The notes under the pieces are model-generated. The model was not told the DNA's origin and made no database searches. It worked only from the letters and a program-made list of their open reading frames with translations. The position numbers and the translations under genes were made by a program. A stretch of 32,347 nt of DNA from Facilibium subflavum (GTDB taxonomy: Bacteria; Pseudomonadota; Gammaproteobacteria; Francisellales; Francisellaceae): NCBI RefSeq assembly GCF_003574485.1, contig NZ_QLIT01000137.1, positions 1 through 32,347 of the forward strand, read 5' to 3'. Position 1 is the stretch's first letter. The number at the start of each line of letters is the position of its first letter. Shown here in pieces: positions 20,214 through 28,010 of the stretch.

Positions 20214-21209
20214 ATGAGTACTGTAGGCATATCACATTATCGGATTAGTGCAATTAAGCCAAATGATTTTTCAATAGAATATTATGATACACTTACGAAA
20301 AAAGGTGCAACACGTTTAGCTTCTGAGCTTAATGATGATGACATCATTGATTTATTTTCCCAAGAGGATCAAAGGTTAATTGCCTATCATGCGGGTAAGC
20401 AGGAAACAAATCTTGGGAAAGTACGTAAAAATATTAAGCTTGCAGCATTAGAAGAAAAGAAATATGTTTTTTTAATATTTGTTTCATTGTATACAGTGAT
20501 CTTTTTTTCCTCAAATTTAGCAGGCTCAACAATCATTAGCCTAGGGAGTATAGCGGGAGTCCCTCTTGCTGCACCAGGTGCTATTTTTGTATACTCTTTA
20601 ACTTTTTTATTTGATTCTATCTTGACTGAAATCTATGGCTTTTCAATTGTCAGAAGAATTTATACAACAGTTGCGTTAACTTCTTTTGTGGCGCTTGTTA
20701 TTCTATCAATTTTGGCAATGTTGCCGACGATGACAGGACATAATTATGTAAGAGAACTTGTATTCTCAGAGGCTAATGTATTAAGAGTTTTTGTCTTTTC
20801 ATTTGCAAGTTTTCTCAGTGCGGAGTTCATTAATACCAATATTATTGCACGGCTAAAATACTATTCTCGTAAAAAGTATGGTTATAACACAAAAAAAGAG
20901 CAAAACAGAATTATTGTAAGGTTTATTATTGCAACAGCTGTAGGAACATTTGTAGATAGTGTTGTATTTGGTATAGGCGTATTTTTATTTGTTATTCCAT
21001 TTAAATCTATACTCATTATTATAGCGACTCAGTACGTTATTAAGCTCTCTTATGATATTATTGCTTGTTTGTTTTCCAGTAAAATTGCAATGTATATTAA
21101 GCGTTTGGAGAAAACGGATATTGTGGAGCTGCCATCTAATCGCATCACTGACATCGTTGGGTTTAAAATTGATGCGGATCGCTGTGTAAACACCTTTAAT
21201 ACAAGGTAA
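20214..21209 (+). CDS. Queuosine precursor transporter (YhhQ/VUT family) with an N-terminal extension
   Basis: A 331-residue membrane protein. From about residue 80 it follows the YhhQ/VUT family: YVFLIFVSLYTVIFFSSNLAG, FVYSLTFLFDSILTEIYG with the family's acidic DSILTE motif, about six membrane helices, and FVDSVVFGIGVF near the C-terminus. YhhQ imports preQ0/preQ1 in E. coli. The 21-base gap after queF, which uses preQ0, supports that role. E. coli YhhQ has about 220 residues; the extra 80 soluble residues at the N-terminus (ISHYRISAIKPNDFSIEYYD..., RLASELNDDDIIDLFS) are not something I recognise. An internal Met start that removes the extension is not obvious. Confidence 0.88.
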   Translation: MSTVGISHYRISAIKPNDFSIEYYDTLTKKGATRLASELNDDDIIDLFSQEDQRLIAYHAGKQETNLGKVRKNIKLAALEEKKYVFLIFVSLYTVIFFSSNLAGSTIISLGSIAGVPLAAPGAIFVYSLTFLFDSILTEIYGFSIVRRIYTTVALTSFVALVILSILAMLPTMTGHNYVRELVFSEANVLRVFVFSFASFLSAEFINTNIIARLKYYSRKKYGYNTKKEQNRIIVRFIIATAVGTFVDSVVFGIGVFLFVIPFKSILIIIATQYVIKLSYDIIACLFSSKIAMYIKRLEKTDIVELPSNRITDIVGFKIDADRCVNTFNTR

Positions 21210-21224
21210 AAAAGCATTATAGCC

Positions 21225-21626
21225 ATGCAAAAAATCATTGAGAAAGTGGGTCTTATTTATATTCAGGATAAAAGGCTTTTGATGGCAAAATCAAAAGATA
21301 GTGATCGCTATTATTTACCAGGTGGGAAACCTGAGTCTGGTGAATCGGATAAAGCGGCATTAATCCGTGAAATTAAAGAAGAGCTCTCAGTTGATGTAAT
21401 CCCATCAAGCCTCACTTATCTACATTGCTTTTATGGGCAAGCACATAACAAAAACCAAGGCGTAATGGTTGAGATGAAGTGCTTTATGGGCAAGTTTTCA
21501 GGTGTTTTAAAGGCTAATGCTGAAATACAGACGCTTAGCTGGTTTACTTATGCGGATAAGACGAAAGGCTCGATAATGGCACAGATGGTGATGGATTGGT
21601 TATTTAAGCAGAAAATGATCGCTTAG
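21225..21626 (+). CDS. Nudix hydrolase
   Basis: A 133-residue hydrolase of nucleoside diphosphates linked to another moiety. The Nudix box runs from G34 to V56: G34, E40, R48-E49 and E52-E53 at canonical spacing, with Ser55 replacing the usual Gly. The metal-binding Glu residues are intact, so activity is expected. The substrate cannot be told from the sequence; the small size resembles MutT/NTP pyrophosphohydrolase types. It starts 15 bases after the transporter gene and is probably in the queF operon. Confidence 0.88.
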   Translation: MQKIIEKVGLIYIQDKRLLMAKSKDSDRYYLPGGKPESGESDKAALIREIKEELSVDVIPSSLTYLHCFYGQAHNKNQGVMVEMKCFMGKFSGVLKANAEIQTLSWFTYADKTKGSIMAQMVMDWLFKQKMIA

Positions 21627-21643
21627 AAGCTTTACAAGTCAAT

Positions 21644-22276
21644 TTAATTATAGAACTTGACTTCTATTAAGGCGGCGATTAACTCAAATTGACTATAGTG
21701 CTCTTGTGCTGGGATTAGTCGTTCTTTTTTATGTAAAAGGCCGTAATTTTCTTTTATATAGAGTTGCTGATCAATTTGATATAATTGTGTGATATCAAAG
21801 TCTGCAGCACTTTTAATAACACATAGTGTCGGAAACGCGATCGTATCGATATTTAAAGTATCAAAAATCAGTATGTTATTACGATGATAGGGTTGAATAT
21901 CCTGAGATAGTCGTATTGCAAATGCTTGATCGGATAAATTTTGATTGGCAATTTCGGTGACTTTTATGCTGCTGTAATCTAGTGTTTGAAGATAGAAATC
22001 ACTTATCTGATCTTGATTGATCAATGGGCAGGTGCGCAATTTCTGGCTTGATTGCATCACGCAATTGGCGCGTACAAACTGATCAATTGAAACATCAAAA
22101 TAATCTGCCAGCATTTTAATCGTCTCAATCGAGGGATTTTTATTCGTTTGACTGGTAATGTTGTAAATCGTTGTTGCTGAGCAGCCAATCTCTCTGGCAA
22201 GCTGACTCACCGATTTAATCCCTTTTTGCTGCATCAGACTGTAAATATTATTACAGATGTTTTGTATTGTACCCAT
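21644..22276 (-). CDS. XRE-family transcriptional regulator with S24-like C-terminal domain
   Basis: A 210-residue repressor-like protein. The N-terminal helix-turn-helix of the Cro/C1 type spans about residues 8-65 (SVSQLAREIGCSATTIYNI, PSIETIKMLADYFDVSIDQF). The C-terminal half (DQAFAIRLSQDIQPYHRNNILIFDT) resembles the LexA/S24 fold, but I see no clear Ser-Lys dyad, so cleavage is doubtful. An in-frame ATG at 22321 would add 15 residues. However, an extended -10 (TGATATACT) at 22320-22312 would put transcription start downstream of that codon, so the start at 22276 is preferred. Palindromes near its promoter suggest autoregulation. Confidence 0.8.
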   Translation of the reverse strand: MGTIQNICNNIYSLMQQKGIKSVSQLAREIGCSATTIYNITSQTNKNPSIETIKMLADYFDVSIDQFVRANCVMQSSQKLRTCPLINQDQISDFYLQTLDYSSIKVTEIANQNLSDQAFAIRLSQDIQPYHRNNILIFDTLNIDTIAFPTLCVIKSAADFDITQLYQIDQQLYIKENYGLLHKKERLIPAQEHYSQFELIAALIEVKFYN

Positions 22277-22311
22277 GTCTTTTAACTTATCCCCATTATT
22301 TGTTGCAGTAC

Positions 22312-22320
22312 AGTATATCA
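22312..22320 (-). promoter_or_regulatory. Extended -10 promoter of the XRE regulator gene
   Basis: On the minus strand TGATATACT is an extended -10 consensus, 35 bases before the preferred start codon. A GATAAA-GTAA-TTTATC palindrome (22323-22338) lies just upstream of it, where a repressor could act. Confidence 0.5.
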
Positions 22321-22322
22321 TT

Positions 22323-22338
22323 GATAAAGTAATTTATC
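22323..22338. promoter_or_regulatory. Palindrome, candidate operator
   Basis: GATAAA and TTTATC are separated by GTAA, between the -10 and -35 regions of the regulator's promoter. It is a candidate autoregulatory site. Confidence 0.4.
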
Positions 22339-22375
22339 GAGTTGATGAACGGAATATTGATGATTTCAATTACAT

Positions 22376-22397
22376 TTTTTACTTTTTTAAGTAAAAA
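22376..22397. promoter_or_regulatory. Palindrome, candidate operator near the sRNA promoter
   Basis: TTTTTACTT and AAGTAAAAA form a perfect 9-base inverted repeat around TTTT, ending 14 bases before the -35 of the small RNA promoter. It could bind the neighbouring XRE protein; AT-rich chance symmetry is possible. Confidence 0.35.
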
Positions 22398-22411
22398 TCT
22401 TCGTTAATCAC

Positions 22412-22440
22412 TTTACAAAGTATTGTTCATGGAGTATGAT
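22412..22440 (+). promoter_or_regulatory. Promoter of the small RNA
   Basis: TTTACA (22412-22417) and TATGAT (22435-22440) with 17-base spacing form a strong sigma-70 promoter. Transcription would start at about 22447. Confidence 0.62.
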
Positions 22441-22446
22441 ATTCGA

Positions 22447-22522
22447 AGTACAACAGGGGAGCAACCACCAGGTGGGGGCTAAATAGGAAGGCTTGATATG
22501 GCAACCATATCAAGCCTTTTTA
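22447..22522 (+). ncRNA. Candidate small RNA of about 75 bases
   Basis: A near-consensus promoter lies just upstream, and the transcript would end at a perfect 14-bp hairpin (AAGGCTTGATATGG / CCATATCAAGCCTT, triloop CAA) followed by a long T-rich tract. Between them is a G-rich segment (AACAGGGGAGCAACCACC, GGTGGGGGC) that can form a short CCACC/GGTGG stem. The next gene has its own promoter further down, so this looks like an independent transcript. I do not recognise it as a known RNA family; it lacks the 4.5S RNA core. Confidence 0.55.
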
Positions 22523-22531
22523 TTTTTTTTT
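22488..22531 (+). terminator. Intrinsic terminator of the small RNA
   Basis: A perfect 14-bp stem (22488-22501 with 22505-22518) with a CAA loop, followed by TTTTTATTTTTTTTTT. This is one of the strongest terminators in the window. Confidence 0.85.
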
Positions 22532-22550
22532 TATTTTTATTGTGATCTTC

Positions 22551-22578
22551 TTGAAAATAGCTAAGCACGCATTAAAAT
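22551..22578 (+). promoter_or_regulatory. Promoter of the carbonic anhydrase gene
   Basis: TTGAAA (22551-22556) and TAAAAT (22573-22578) with a 16-base spacer, 36 bases before the start codon and downstream of the small RNA terminator. Confidence 0.5.
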
Positions 22579-22614
22579 AGTTATGGTGGATGTTCAACAA
22601 TTAAGGAAAGTATT

Positions 22615-23355
22615 ATGTTAAAAATATTTCAAATGACTGTATTAAGCGTATTTTTTGCTTTGTTCAGCTATCAGTTTACTTTGGCAGAAGGTGTATCTGT
22701 GGTGAGTGCCCAAAAACAGGCAAATTTGACGCCAGATGAAGTCTTACAAAGACTTGCCCAAGGAAATAAGCGTTTTGTTGCAGATAAAAAGCAAGGCAAA
22801 ACACATTTACTGGATGCCCTGTATTCTGCAAAGAAAGGGCAAAACCCTTTGGCACTTGTTTTTAATTGTGTGGATTCTCGCAGCATTGCTAATTATGTTT
22901 TTGATGAAGGCATTGGGAATATTTTTGTGGCACGAATTGCTGGGAATGTTGCCGATGAAAATGTATTGGGAAGTATGGAGTTTGCAGCAGTTCATGCTGG
23001 TGTTAAAGCAATTGTGGTGATGGGGCATACCCAATGTGGTGCTGTTGCTGCGGCGTGTCAAGGCGATGAAACAGGTACACCGGCCTTGGATCAATTACTT
23101 GATCAGATTCAACCGGCTGTCAGTATTGTGAAGAAAGAAGAAGGCGATGCCTTTAGCTGCAACAAGCCTGACACAATCGATGCCATTGCTAAGCAAAATG
23201 TACAAGATCAGATCAAGTATATTGTAGCAAATAGCAAAGATCTCGCTGATATGGTGAAAGATAAAAAGATTGCACTTGTTGGCGCGATGCATAACATTAA
23301 GACAGGACAGGTGACCTTCTTTGATCAATCAGGTAAAGTGCTTACTTTCTCATAA
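22615..23355 (+). CDS. Beta-class carbonic anhydrase, exported
   Basis: A 246-residue zinc enzyme that interconverts CO2 and bicarbonate. The beta-class motifs are CVDSR (C85, D87, R89) and HTQC (H138, C141), giving the Cys-His-Cys zinc site with the Asp-Arg dyad. Residues 1-24 (MLKIFQMTVLSVFFALFSYQFTLA) are a typical signal peptide, so the enzyme should act in the periplasm, unlike the cytoplasmic E. coli Can. AAGGAAAG precedes the ATG. It is a single gene with its own promoter; periplasmic forms are found in several pathogens and acid-exposed bacteria. Confidence 0.93.
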   Translation: MLKIFQMTVLSVFFALFSYQFTLAEGVSVVSAQKQANLTPDEVLQRLAQGNKRFVADKKQGKTHLLDALYSAKKGQNPLALVFNCVDSRSIANYVFDEGIGNIFVARIAGNVADENVLGSMEFAAVHAGVKAIVVMGHTQCGAVAAACQGDETGTPALDQLLDQIQPAVSIVKKEEGDAFSCNKPDTIDAIAKQNVQDQIKYIVANSKDLADMVKDKKIALVGAMHNIKTGQVTFFDQSGKVLTFS

Positions 23356-23458
23356 CCTGGAAATATGATGAAAAAAGCGGGGATATGTCGTAGAAAGTTA
23401 CTTTTTAGTGGATTATTTGCACAATTGTTAAAAAATATGTTTGTTTTTTTCAAAGGCT

Positions 23459-23467
23459 TGCTATACT
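23459..23467 (+). promoter_or_regulatory. Extended -10 promoter of the cold-shock gene
   Basis: TTGCTATACT contains an extended -10 (TGC TATACT). It would give a leader of about 150 bases before the cold-shock protein start. Long 5' leaders are typical of cspA-type genes, where they control translation with temperature. Confidence 0.5.
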
Positions 23468-23625
23468 GATGACTAACTTTTGAATCTTTGCAGGTTATTT
23501 CTTTTGAAACGGCTTTTAAGGAGTCATTAGTTAAGAGTCCTGAAAGTGTATTCGATTTGGTTTTTCCAGGTTGGTGCGTAATCAGGTTTAAATGTTAAAT
23601 AGAAAGTGTTTAAGAGAGTATAGTT

Positions 23626-23832
23626 ATGTCACAACAAACAGGCGCAGTGAAATTTTTTAATGAAACAAAAGGATTTGGATTTATAAAACCGGATAGTGGT
23701 GATAAGGATGTTTTCGTTCACGTCACTGCCCTTCAAGGATTACAATCCTTAGCAGATAACCAACGTGTTGTATTTGAAATTGAGCAAGGCCGTCGTGGTC
23801 CTCAAGCAATCAATGTTCAAATTGCAGACTAA
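23626..23832 (+). CDS. Cold-shock domain protein (CspA family)
   Basis: A 68-residue single-stranded nucleic-acid-binding protein acting as an RNA chaperone. The RNP1 motif KGFGFIKP (residues 15-22) and the RNP2 motif VFVHV (29-33) are intact, and the length matches CspA (70). AGAGAG precedes the ATG. It stands alone between its own promoter and a strong terminator. Which paralogue (CspA, CspC, CspD) cannot be decided. Confidence 0.95.
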   Translation: MSQQTGAVKFFNETKGFGFIKPDSGDKDVFVHVTALQGLQSLADNQRVVFEIEQGRRGPQAINVQIAD

Positions 23833-23874
23833 ATTAAAATTAGATTAAATTTAATTTTTAATTAAATCCTTTTA

Positions 23875-23902
23875 AATCCTGGCATTGTCCAGGATTTTTT
23901 TT
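23875..23902 (+). terminator. Terminator after the cold-shock gene
   Basis: AATCCTGG and CCAGGATT form an 8-bp stem with a CATTGT loop, followed by eight Ts. Confidence 0.88.
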
Positions 23903-24005
23903 GCTTTATAGTGTTTCTCAGCGAAACGGTATATTTATACAAGCATGCTAAACGATATATTCATTAAAGAAGTTTGCAATGTAATGTAAAAACCTGACTT
24001 TAGTA

Positions 24006-24014
24006 TGTTAAAAT
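24006..24014 (+). promoter_or_regulatory. Possible extended -10 promoter of the helicase gene
   Basis: TGTTAAAAT resembles an extended -10 about 30 bases before the start codon. No -35 is evident. Confidence 0.35.
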
Positions 24015-24045
24015 GATTTTTTGGTTTCTTAATGAAATAAAATAA

Positions 24046-26085
24046 ATGCAGATTGAAAGCCTGTTTAAGTCGGCTGGTTTACATATACGTGATGCGCAGC
24101 TTGAAATGATTCAAGCGATTAAAAAGTCGTTGGACGGTGGTCAAAAACTTGTTGTTGAAGCACCAACCGCAACAGGAAAAAGTTTTGCTTATATTTTAGG
24201 TGCACTTTGGGCGAATCAATCAAGCTTAAAAGGCGATAAAGCACAAAAAAATAAAAAAAACATTGTCATATCAACGGCAACAGTTGCATTGCAGGAGCAG
24301 CTTTTTTTTCAGGACTTACCCTTTATTCAGAAGCTTTTATCTGAAAATGGTGAGCAGAAGTTTACTTATATGCTGGCAAAAGGCCGATCACGCTATTTAT
24401 GCCTTAGAAAGTTATATCACTTAGAAGAGAAAGATGACGTAGTTTTAAAAGAAGCAAAAGACTTAGAAAATCAATTTAATAAAAAATGGGATGGTGACTT
24501 TGATAATTTAGAGCAGCCATTAAATCGTGAGTTATCCAAGGCGATTTATAATAACAGTAGTGCTTGTTCTTTTTCACGTTGTGAGTATTATCAGGATTGC
24601 CCTTTTTTTGTTGCACGACAGGGCTTAAGAAAAACAGATATTATTGTTACTAACCATAGTTTGTTGCTCTCACATTTAGATTTAGGCGATGGAGCGATTT
24701 TACCTAAATTTGATCAAAGCATTTATATCATTGATGAATGTCATCATCTTCCTGATCGAGCGTTAAGCGCTTTTTCAGCAAGCGCGACATTATTTGGTTC
24801 CCAAAGCTGGATAAATGATGTCGATAAACTTCTAAATGCGCTGCCTGTGGCACTTGTTGATCGTAATCGCCGTCAGGATTGGCAGGCGATTTGCAAAAAA
24901 CTTGTCCAAGACTTAACGCAAATGCAGCAATATATTGATGCCTTATACCAAACACAAGAAAAAGAAGAAGGGGTATGGCGAATTAAGTCGCTGGATTCAC
25001 AGGTGCAATTATTAAGCGTTGAGATTAAAAAAGGTGCTGCATTATATGCCAACCAATGTGATCGCTTAAAAAGCGAGCTGGAAAAGTTTATTGAAAAAAG
25101 TCAAATCCATAGCCATGAGTCGTTGGAAAAGCAGTTCACACAATTGGGCTTTTTATTAGAGCGCGCACAAAATCTACAAATGTTATGGGCATTGATAAGT
25201 AATGTACAAAGCACCCCGCCCATTGCTAAGTGGGTAAGCTTGCATGGTGAGAAAAATATAAGCACACAGCAACATGAGCTTGCGAATTTAAATCACCAGG
25301 ATTATGAAGTTCATGCCTCACCCATTGAGGCGGCTTCATTATTGAAACAAATGTTCTGGGATAATGTTGTCAATGGCGTTATTTTATGCTCGGCAACGGT
25401 TCGTGCCTTAGGAAAGTTCGATCGTTTTTTAAATGCCACAGGGCTTCGCAATCAGGCGGATACTTTGTTGCTAAATTCACCGCTTTTATATCACCACTCT
25501 ACCTTACAGATTGCAGATATGAAATTTTTGCCGAATAATCAAAAAGATCATATTCAAGAGACAATTAAACTTTTCAATGAACAATATTTGCAAGGCTTTG
25601 AGAAAGGTGTACTTGTTCTATTTACCAGTATTTATGCGATGGAAGCGGTCTATCAAGGGCTTTTGCCATCGATTAAACGAATTACGCAAGTCCAAGGTGA
25701 TCGGTCTAAACAGATGATGATTAGTTTGCATAAAAAACGTATTGATAGTTTAAAACCCTCAGTTATTTTTGGTGTCGATAGTTTTTGTGAAGGTGTAGAT
25801 CTTCCAGGGGATTATCTGGCAAGGCTTATTATTCATAAACTTCCCTTTTCTGTTCCAACAAATCCCATTGATAAAACGCGTGCTGAGTGGCTGTTATCAA
25901 TGAATCGAAAGCCTTTTATCGATATGTCTTTGCCACAAAGCTCATTAAAGCTTACCCAGATGGTTGGCCGGCTTGTGAGAACTGAGACGGATATAGGTGA
26001 GGTTATTATTTTAGATAAACGCTTAAAAACAAAATTTTATGGAAAATCGCTACTGGAAAACTTGCCGCCGTTTAAAATAATCTAG
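24046..26085 (+). CDS. dinG: DinG-family iron-sulfur ATP-dependent DNA helicase
   Basis: A 679-residue superfamily 2, XPD-like 5'-3' helicase. Walker A is EAPTATGKS (38-46), and motif II is DECH (230-233). Between them lie four Cys (119, 174, 179, 185) that should hold a 4Fe-4S cluster. Later motifs are CSATV (about 449-453), GVDSFCEGVDLPGDYL (about 573-588) and the Arg-finger motif QMVGRLVRTETDIGEV (about 645-660). The length lies between E. coli DinG (716) and YoaA (636), so either name could fit. Such helicases unwind D-loops, R-loops and forked DNA in repair. The start codon lacks a good Shine-Dalgarno site. Confidence 0.9.
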   Translation: MQIESLFKSAGLHIRDAQLEMIQAIKKSLDGGQKLVVEAPTATGKSFAYILGALWANQSSLKGDKAQKNKKNIVISTATVALQEQLFFQDLPFIQKLLSENGEQKFTYMLAKGRSRYLCLRKLYHLEEKDDVVLKEAKDLENQFNKKWDGDFDNLEQPLNRELSKAIYNNSSACSFSRCEYYQDCPFFVARQGLRKTDIIVTNHSLLLSHLDLGDGAILPKFDQSIYIIDECHHLPDRALSAFSASATLFGSQSWINDVDKLLNALPVALVDRNRRQDWQAICKKLVQDLTQMQQYIDALYQTQEKEEGVWRIKSLDSQVQLLSVEIKKGAALYANQCDRLKSELEKFIEKSQIHSHESLEKQFTQLGFLLERAQNLQMLWALISNVQSTPPIAKWVSLHGEKNISTQQHELANLNHQDYEVHASPIEAASLLKQMFWDNVVNGVILCSATVRALGKFDRFLNATGLRNQADTLLLNSPLLYHHSTLQIADMKFLPNNQKDHIQETIKLFNEQYLQGFEKGVLVLFTSIYAMEAVYQGLLPSIKRITQVQGDRSKQMMISLHKKRIDSLKPSVIFGVDSFCEGVDLPGDYLARLIIHKLPFSVPTNPIDKTRAEWLLSMNRKPFIDMSLPQSSLKLTQMVGRLVRTETDIGEVIILDKRLKTKFYGKSLLENLPPFKII

Positions 26086-26122
26086 CAAGGCGCTTATTAT
26101 ATGAATTTATCAGAAATAAATT

Positions 26123-26280
26123 AAGGCTATCTACGGGGTTATGATGATGAGAAGGGAGGGGAGAGCGTCCCGTAGATAGTCTTAAACTTGAAACTTGTCT
26201 CAAAGAGCTGACAGTTGCAGCAATACCGAAAGAGAAGGGAGAGAGAAAAGTGCTTCCTACAGCTGCCATCACTCTTTGAG
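26123..26280. ncRNA. Candidate structured RNA: two tandem hairpins with purine-rich loops
   Basis: Hairpin A pairs AAGGCTATCTACGGG (26123-26137) with CCCGTAGATAGTCTT (26169-26183) over 15 bp with one G-U pair; its loop holds GAGAAGGGAGGGGAGAG. Hairpin B pairs CTCAAAGAG (26199-26207) with CTCTTTGAG (26272-26280), with inner TGA/TCA and GCAGC/GCTGC helices; its loop holds GAGAAGGGAGAGAG. The shared loop motif GAGAAGGGAG, carried on unrelated stems, suggests a functional element. No clear promoter or terminator was found, so strand and boundaries are unknown. A small mobile repeat or an mRNA 3' end structure are alternatives. Confidence 0.45.
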
Positions 26281-26408
26281 TAATTGCATGATCGCAAGGC
26301 AACATTAAGGAAAACTTAAGGGATATAAACTTTGGGATATTTTTTTAAAATTTAATTGTTTGATTATGATTTGATCAGATGTCTGTTTGCATCATATAAC
26401 AATGGTAT

Positions 26409-26438
26409 TTGTGGTTTATAGCAATGTCACATTATACT
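26409..26438 (+). promoter_or_regulatory. Possible promoter of the dGTPase gene
   Basis: TTGTGG (26409-26414) and TATACT (26433-26438) with an 18-base spacer, 34 bases before the start codon. The -35 match is partial. Confidence 0.4.
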
Positions 26439-26472
26439 TAGCGATAGGGTAAATAGATAAAGAGCGTTTGCA

Positions 26473-27834
26473 TTGATTAATCTATATCAGGAAAGTGACT
26501 ATCAAAGAGCAGTACATGAGCCAAGGCAAAAAGAACACTTCACACCATTTCGCCGTGATTATGCCAGAGTGATTCATTCGGCTTCTTTTCGTCGGTTGCA
26601 AGGGAAAACGCAGATATTCCCTTGCCTTGAAAGCGAGTTTTTCAGAAATCGCCTAACACATTCGCTAGAGGTGGCACAGGTTGCAAAATCAATTGCATTA
26701 TCACTTAATGGGCGATTTAACCTGAATATTGACACAGACCTCGTAGAAACAGCGGCACTTTGTCATGATATTGGTCATCCACCTTTTGGTCACAATGGAG
26801 AGAAAATCTTACATCAAAAAATGTTTGAATTTGGTGGCTTTGAAGGTAATGCACAGACTTTGCGTCTTTTGAGTAAAATGGAGAAAAAACGCTTTGAAGG
26901 CCAAGGGCCAATTCATTCAGGTAAAGACAATCGCTTTGGGTTGAATTTAACCTATCGATCGCTGGCAAGCATTTTAAAATATGATCATCTGATTCCTGGA
27001 TATGTCGTTAATCGAGTCTCTGGGCCGATTAAAGGCTATTATGCAACAGAAAGTGCTTTGGTGGAAAAAATTAAATCCCACGTATTGTCAGGGATTGAGC
27101 CAAAGCACTATCAAGGGAAACCATTTAAAACTATCGAGTGTCAGATCATGGATTTGGCTGATGATATTGCTTATTCCACCTATGATATTGAGGATGCCTT
27201 TAAAGGTGAATTTTTAGATCCATTATCGATGATTGGTGCTGATGAGCGTTTATTACAAAAGGTGCAACAACAAGCAGAAAAAAATAATCTTTTATTAAGC
27301 ATTAAGGAAATACAAAATATTATTCGCTCTATTTTTGATGGCATCATTGACTTTAATGACACGCAAGCGCAAATTTATCAACGTTCAAAGCAGCTTGCAA
27401 ATTCAAGTTATCTTCGAACAAAATTCACCTCAAATTTAGTACATTACTGCATTTCTAATATTGCATTTTCATTGGATGAAAATTGTCCGTTGTTATCTAA
27501 AATCTATTTGCCAGAAAGCGTTAAAAAGCAGGTTGAAATTTTAAAGCTTTTTGTCTATTTTGCTGTAATCAGTGCGCCAAAGATGAATATTGTTCGTTAT
27601 CGTGGTCGTGAAATTATTTCAACGCTATTTGATATTTTGATTAAAAGTACACCAAGCACTTCGCTTTTACCAGAGGATGTTGGTGAGATTTTTTACGCCT
27701 ATGATGTCAATGATCATGCAAACCGTGCCAGGACTATAAGTGATTTTATTGCCAGCATGACAGATCGTTATGCTATTGAACTGTATAGTCGATTTAAATC
27801 AGATACCCCGCAATCAATATTTAAACCAGTGTGA
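26473..27834 (+). CDS. dgt: Deoxyguanosinetriphosphate triphosphohydrolase-like protein (dGTPase)
   Basis: A 453-residue HD-superfamily enzyme that hydrolyses dGTP (or other dNTPs) to the nucleoside and triphosphate. The metal-binding set is visible: H63 in RLTHSLEV, HD at 98-99 in HDIGHPPFGHNGE, and the distal Asp in MDLADDIAYSTYDIED (about 226-241). FRRDYARVIHSASFRRLQGKTQ near the N-terminus is a dGTPase signature. The start is TTG at 26473; no in-frame ATG lies nearby, and the N-terminal sequence from there fits the family. Such enzymes control dNTP pools and in some bacteria restrict phages; nothing around it suggests a dedicated defence role. Confidence 0.9.
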   Translation: MINLYQESDYQRAVHEPRQKEHFTPFRRDYARVIHSASFRRLQGKTQIFPCLESEFFRNRLTHSLEVAQVAKSIALSLNGRFNLNIDTDLVETAALCHDIGHPPFGHNGEKILHQKMFEFGGFEGNAQTLRLLSKMEKKRFEGQGPIHSGKDNRFGLNLTYRSLASILKYDHLIPGYVVNRVSGPIKGYYATESALVEKIKSHVLSGIEPKHYQGKPFKTIECQIMDLADDIAYSTYDIEDAFKGEFLDPLSMIGADERLLQKVQQQAEKNNLLLSIKEIQNIIRSIFDGIIDFNDTQAQIYQRSKQLANSSYLRTKFTSNLVHYCISNIAFSLDENCPLLSKIYLPESVKKQVEILKLFVYFAVISAPKMNIVRYRGREIISTLFDILIKSTPSTSLLPEDVGEIFYAYDVNDHANRARTISDFIASMTDRYAIELYSRFKSDTPQSIFKPV

Positions 27835-27918
27835 TTCAATTGATTGTAAAGAAACGGATTCACTGCTAAAAAAAATGGGTGTTATATGGAATCAAAAACA
27901 ACTATTTTAAGAGCATAA

Positions 27919-27946
27919 AAAAGTGTGGTGACCTACCCACATTTTT
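27919..27946 (+). terminator. Terminator after the dGTPase gene
   Basis: A-rich 5' arm AAAAGTGTGG pairs with CCACATTTTT over 10 bp (one G-U pair) around an 8-base loop, ending in a T-run. The A-run on the left side would let it work in both directions. Confidence 0.7.
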
Positions 27947-28010
27947 GTGGCTCAATATAGACATCTTGAAATTAATGACCTTCCTACACTTTTGGAGACA
28001 CTTTTTCTGT

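Larger units (their letters stand above)
26086..26472. other. Gene-free stretch with two tandem stem-loops
   Basis: These 387 bases hold no convincing gene; a 77-codon frame on the minus strand is not protein-like. They contain two successive stem-loops with similar purine-rich loops (26123-26183 and 26199-26280; separate entry) and, near the right end, a possible promoter for the dGTPase gene. Confidence 0.6.

Noticed and set aside
22429-22482. A 17-codon open frame (ATG GAG ... GGC TAA) directly before the sRNA terminator, looking like a leader peptide.
   Set aside because: Its ATG lies inside the spacer of the strong promoter and would not be on the transcript; no Shine-Dalgarno site precedes it.
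26072-26305. A 77-codon minus-strand frame between the helicase and dGTPase genes.
   Set aside because: It spans both hairpins, has no family resemblance or ribosome binding site, and its composition reflects the structured RNA.
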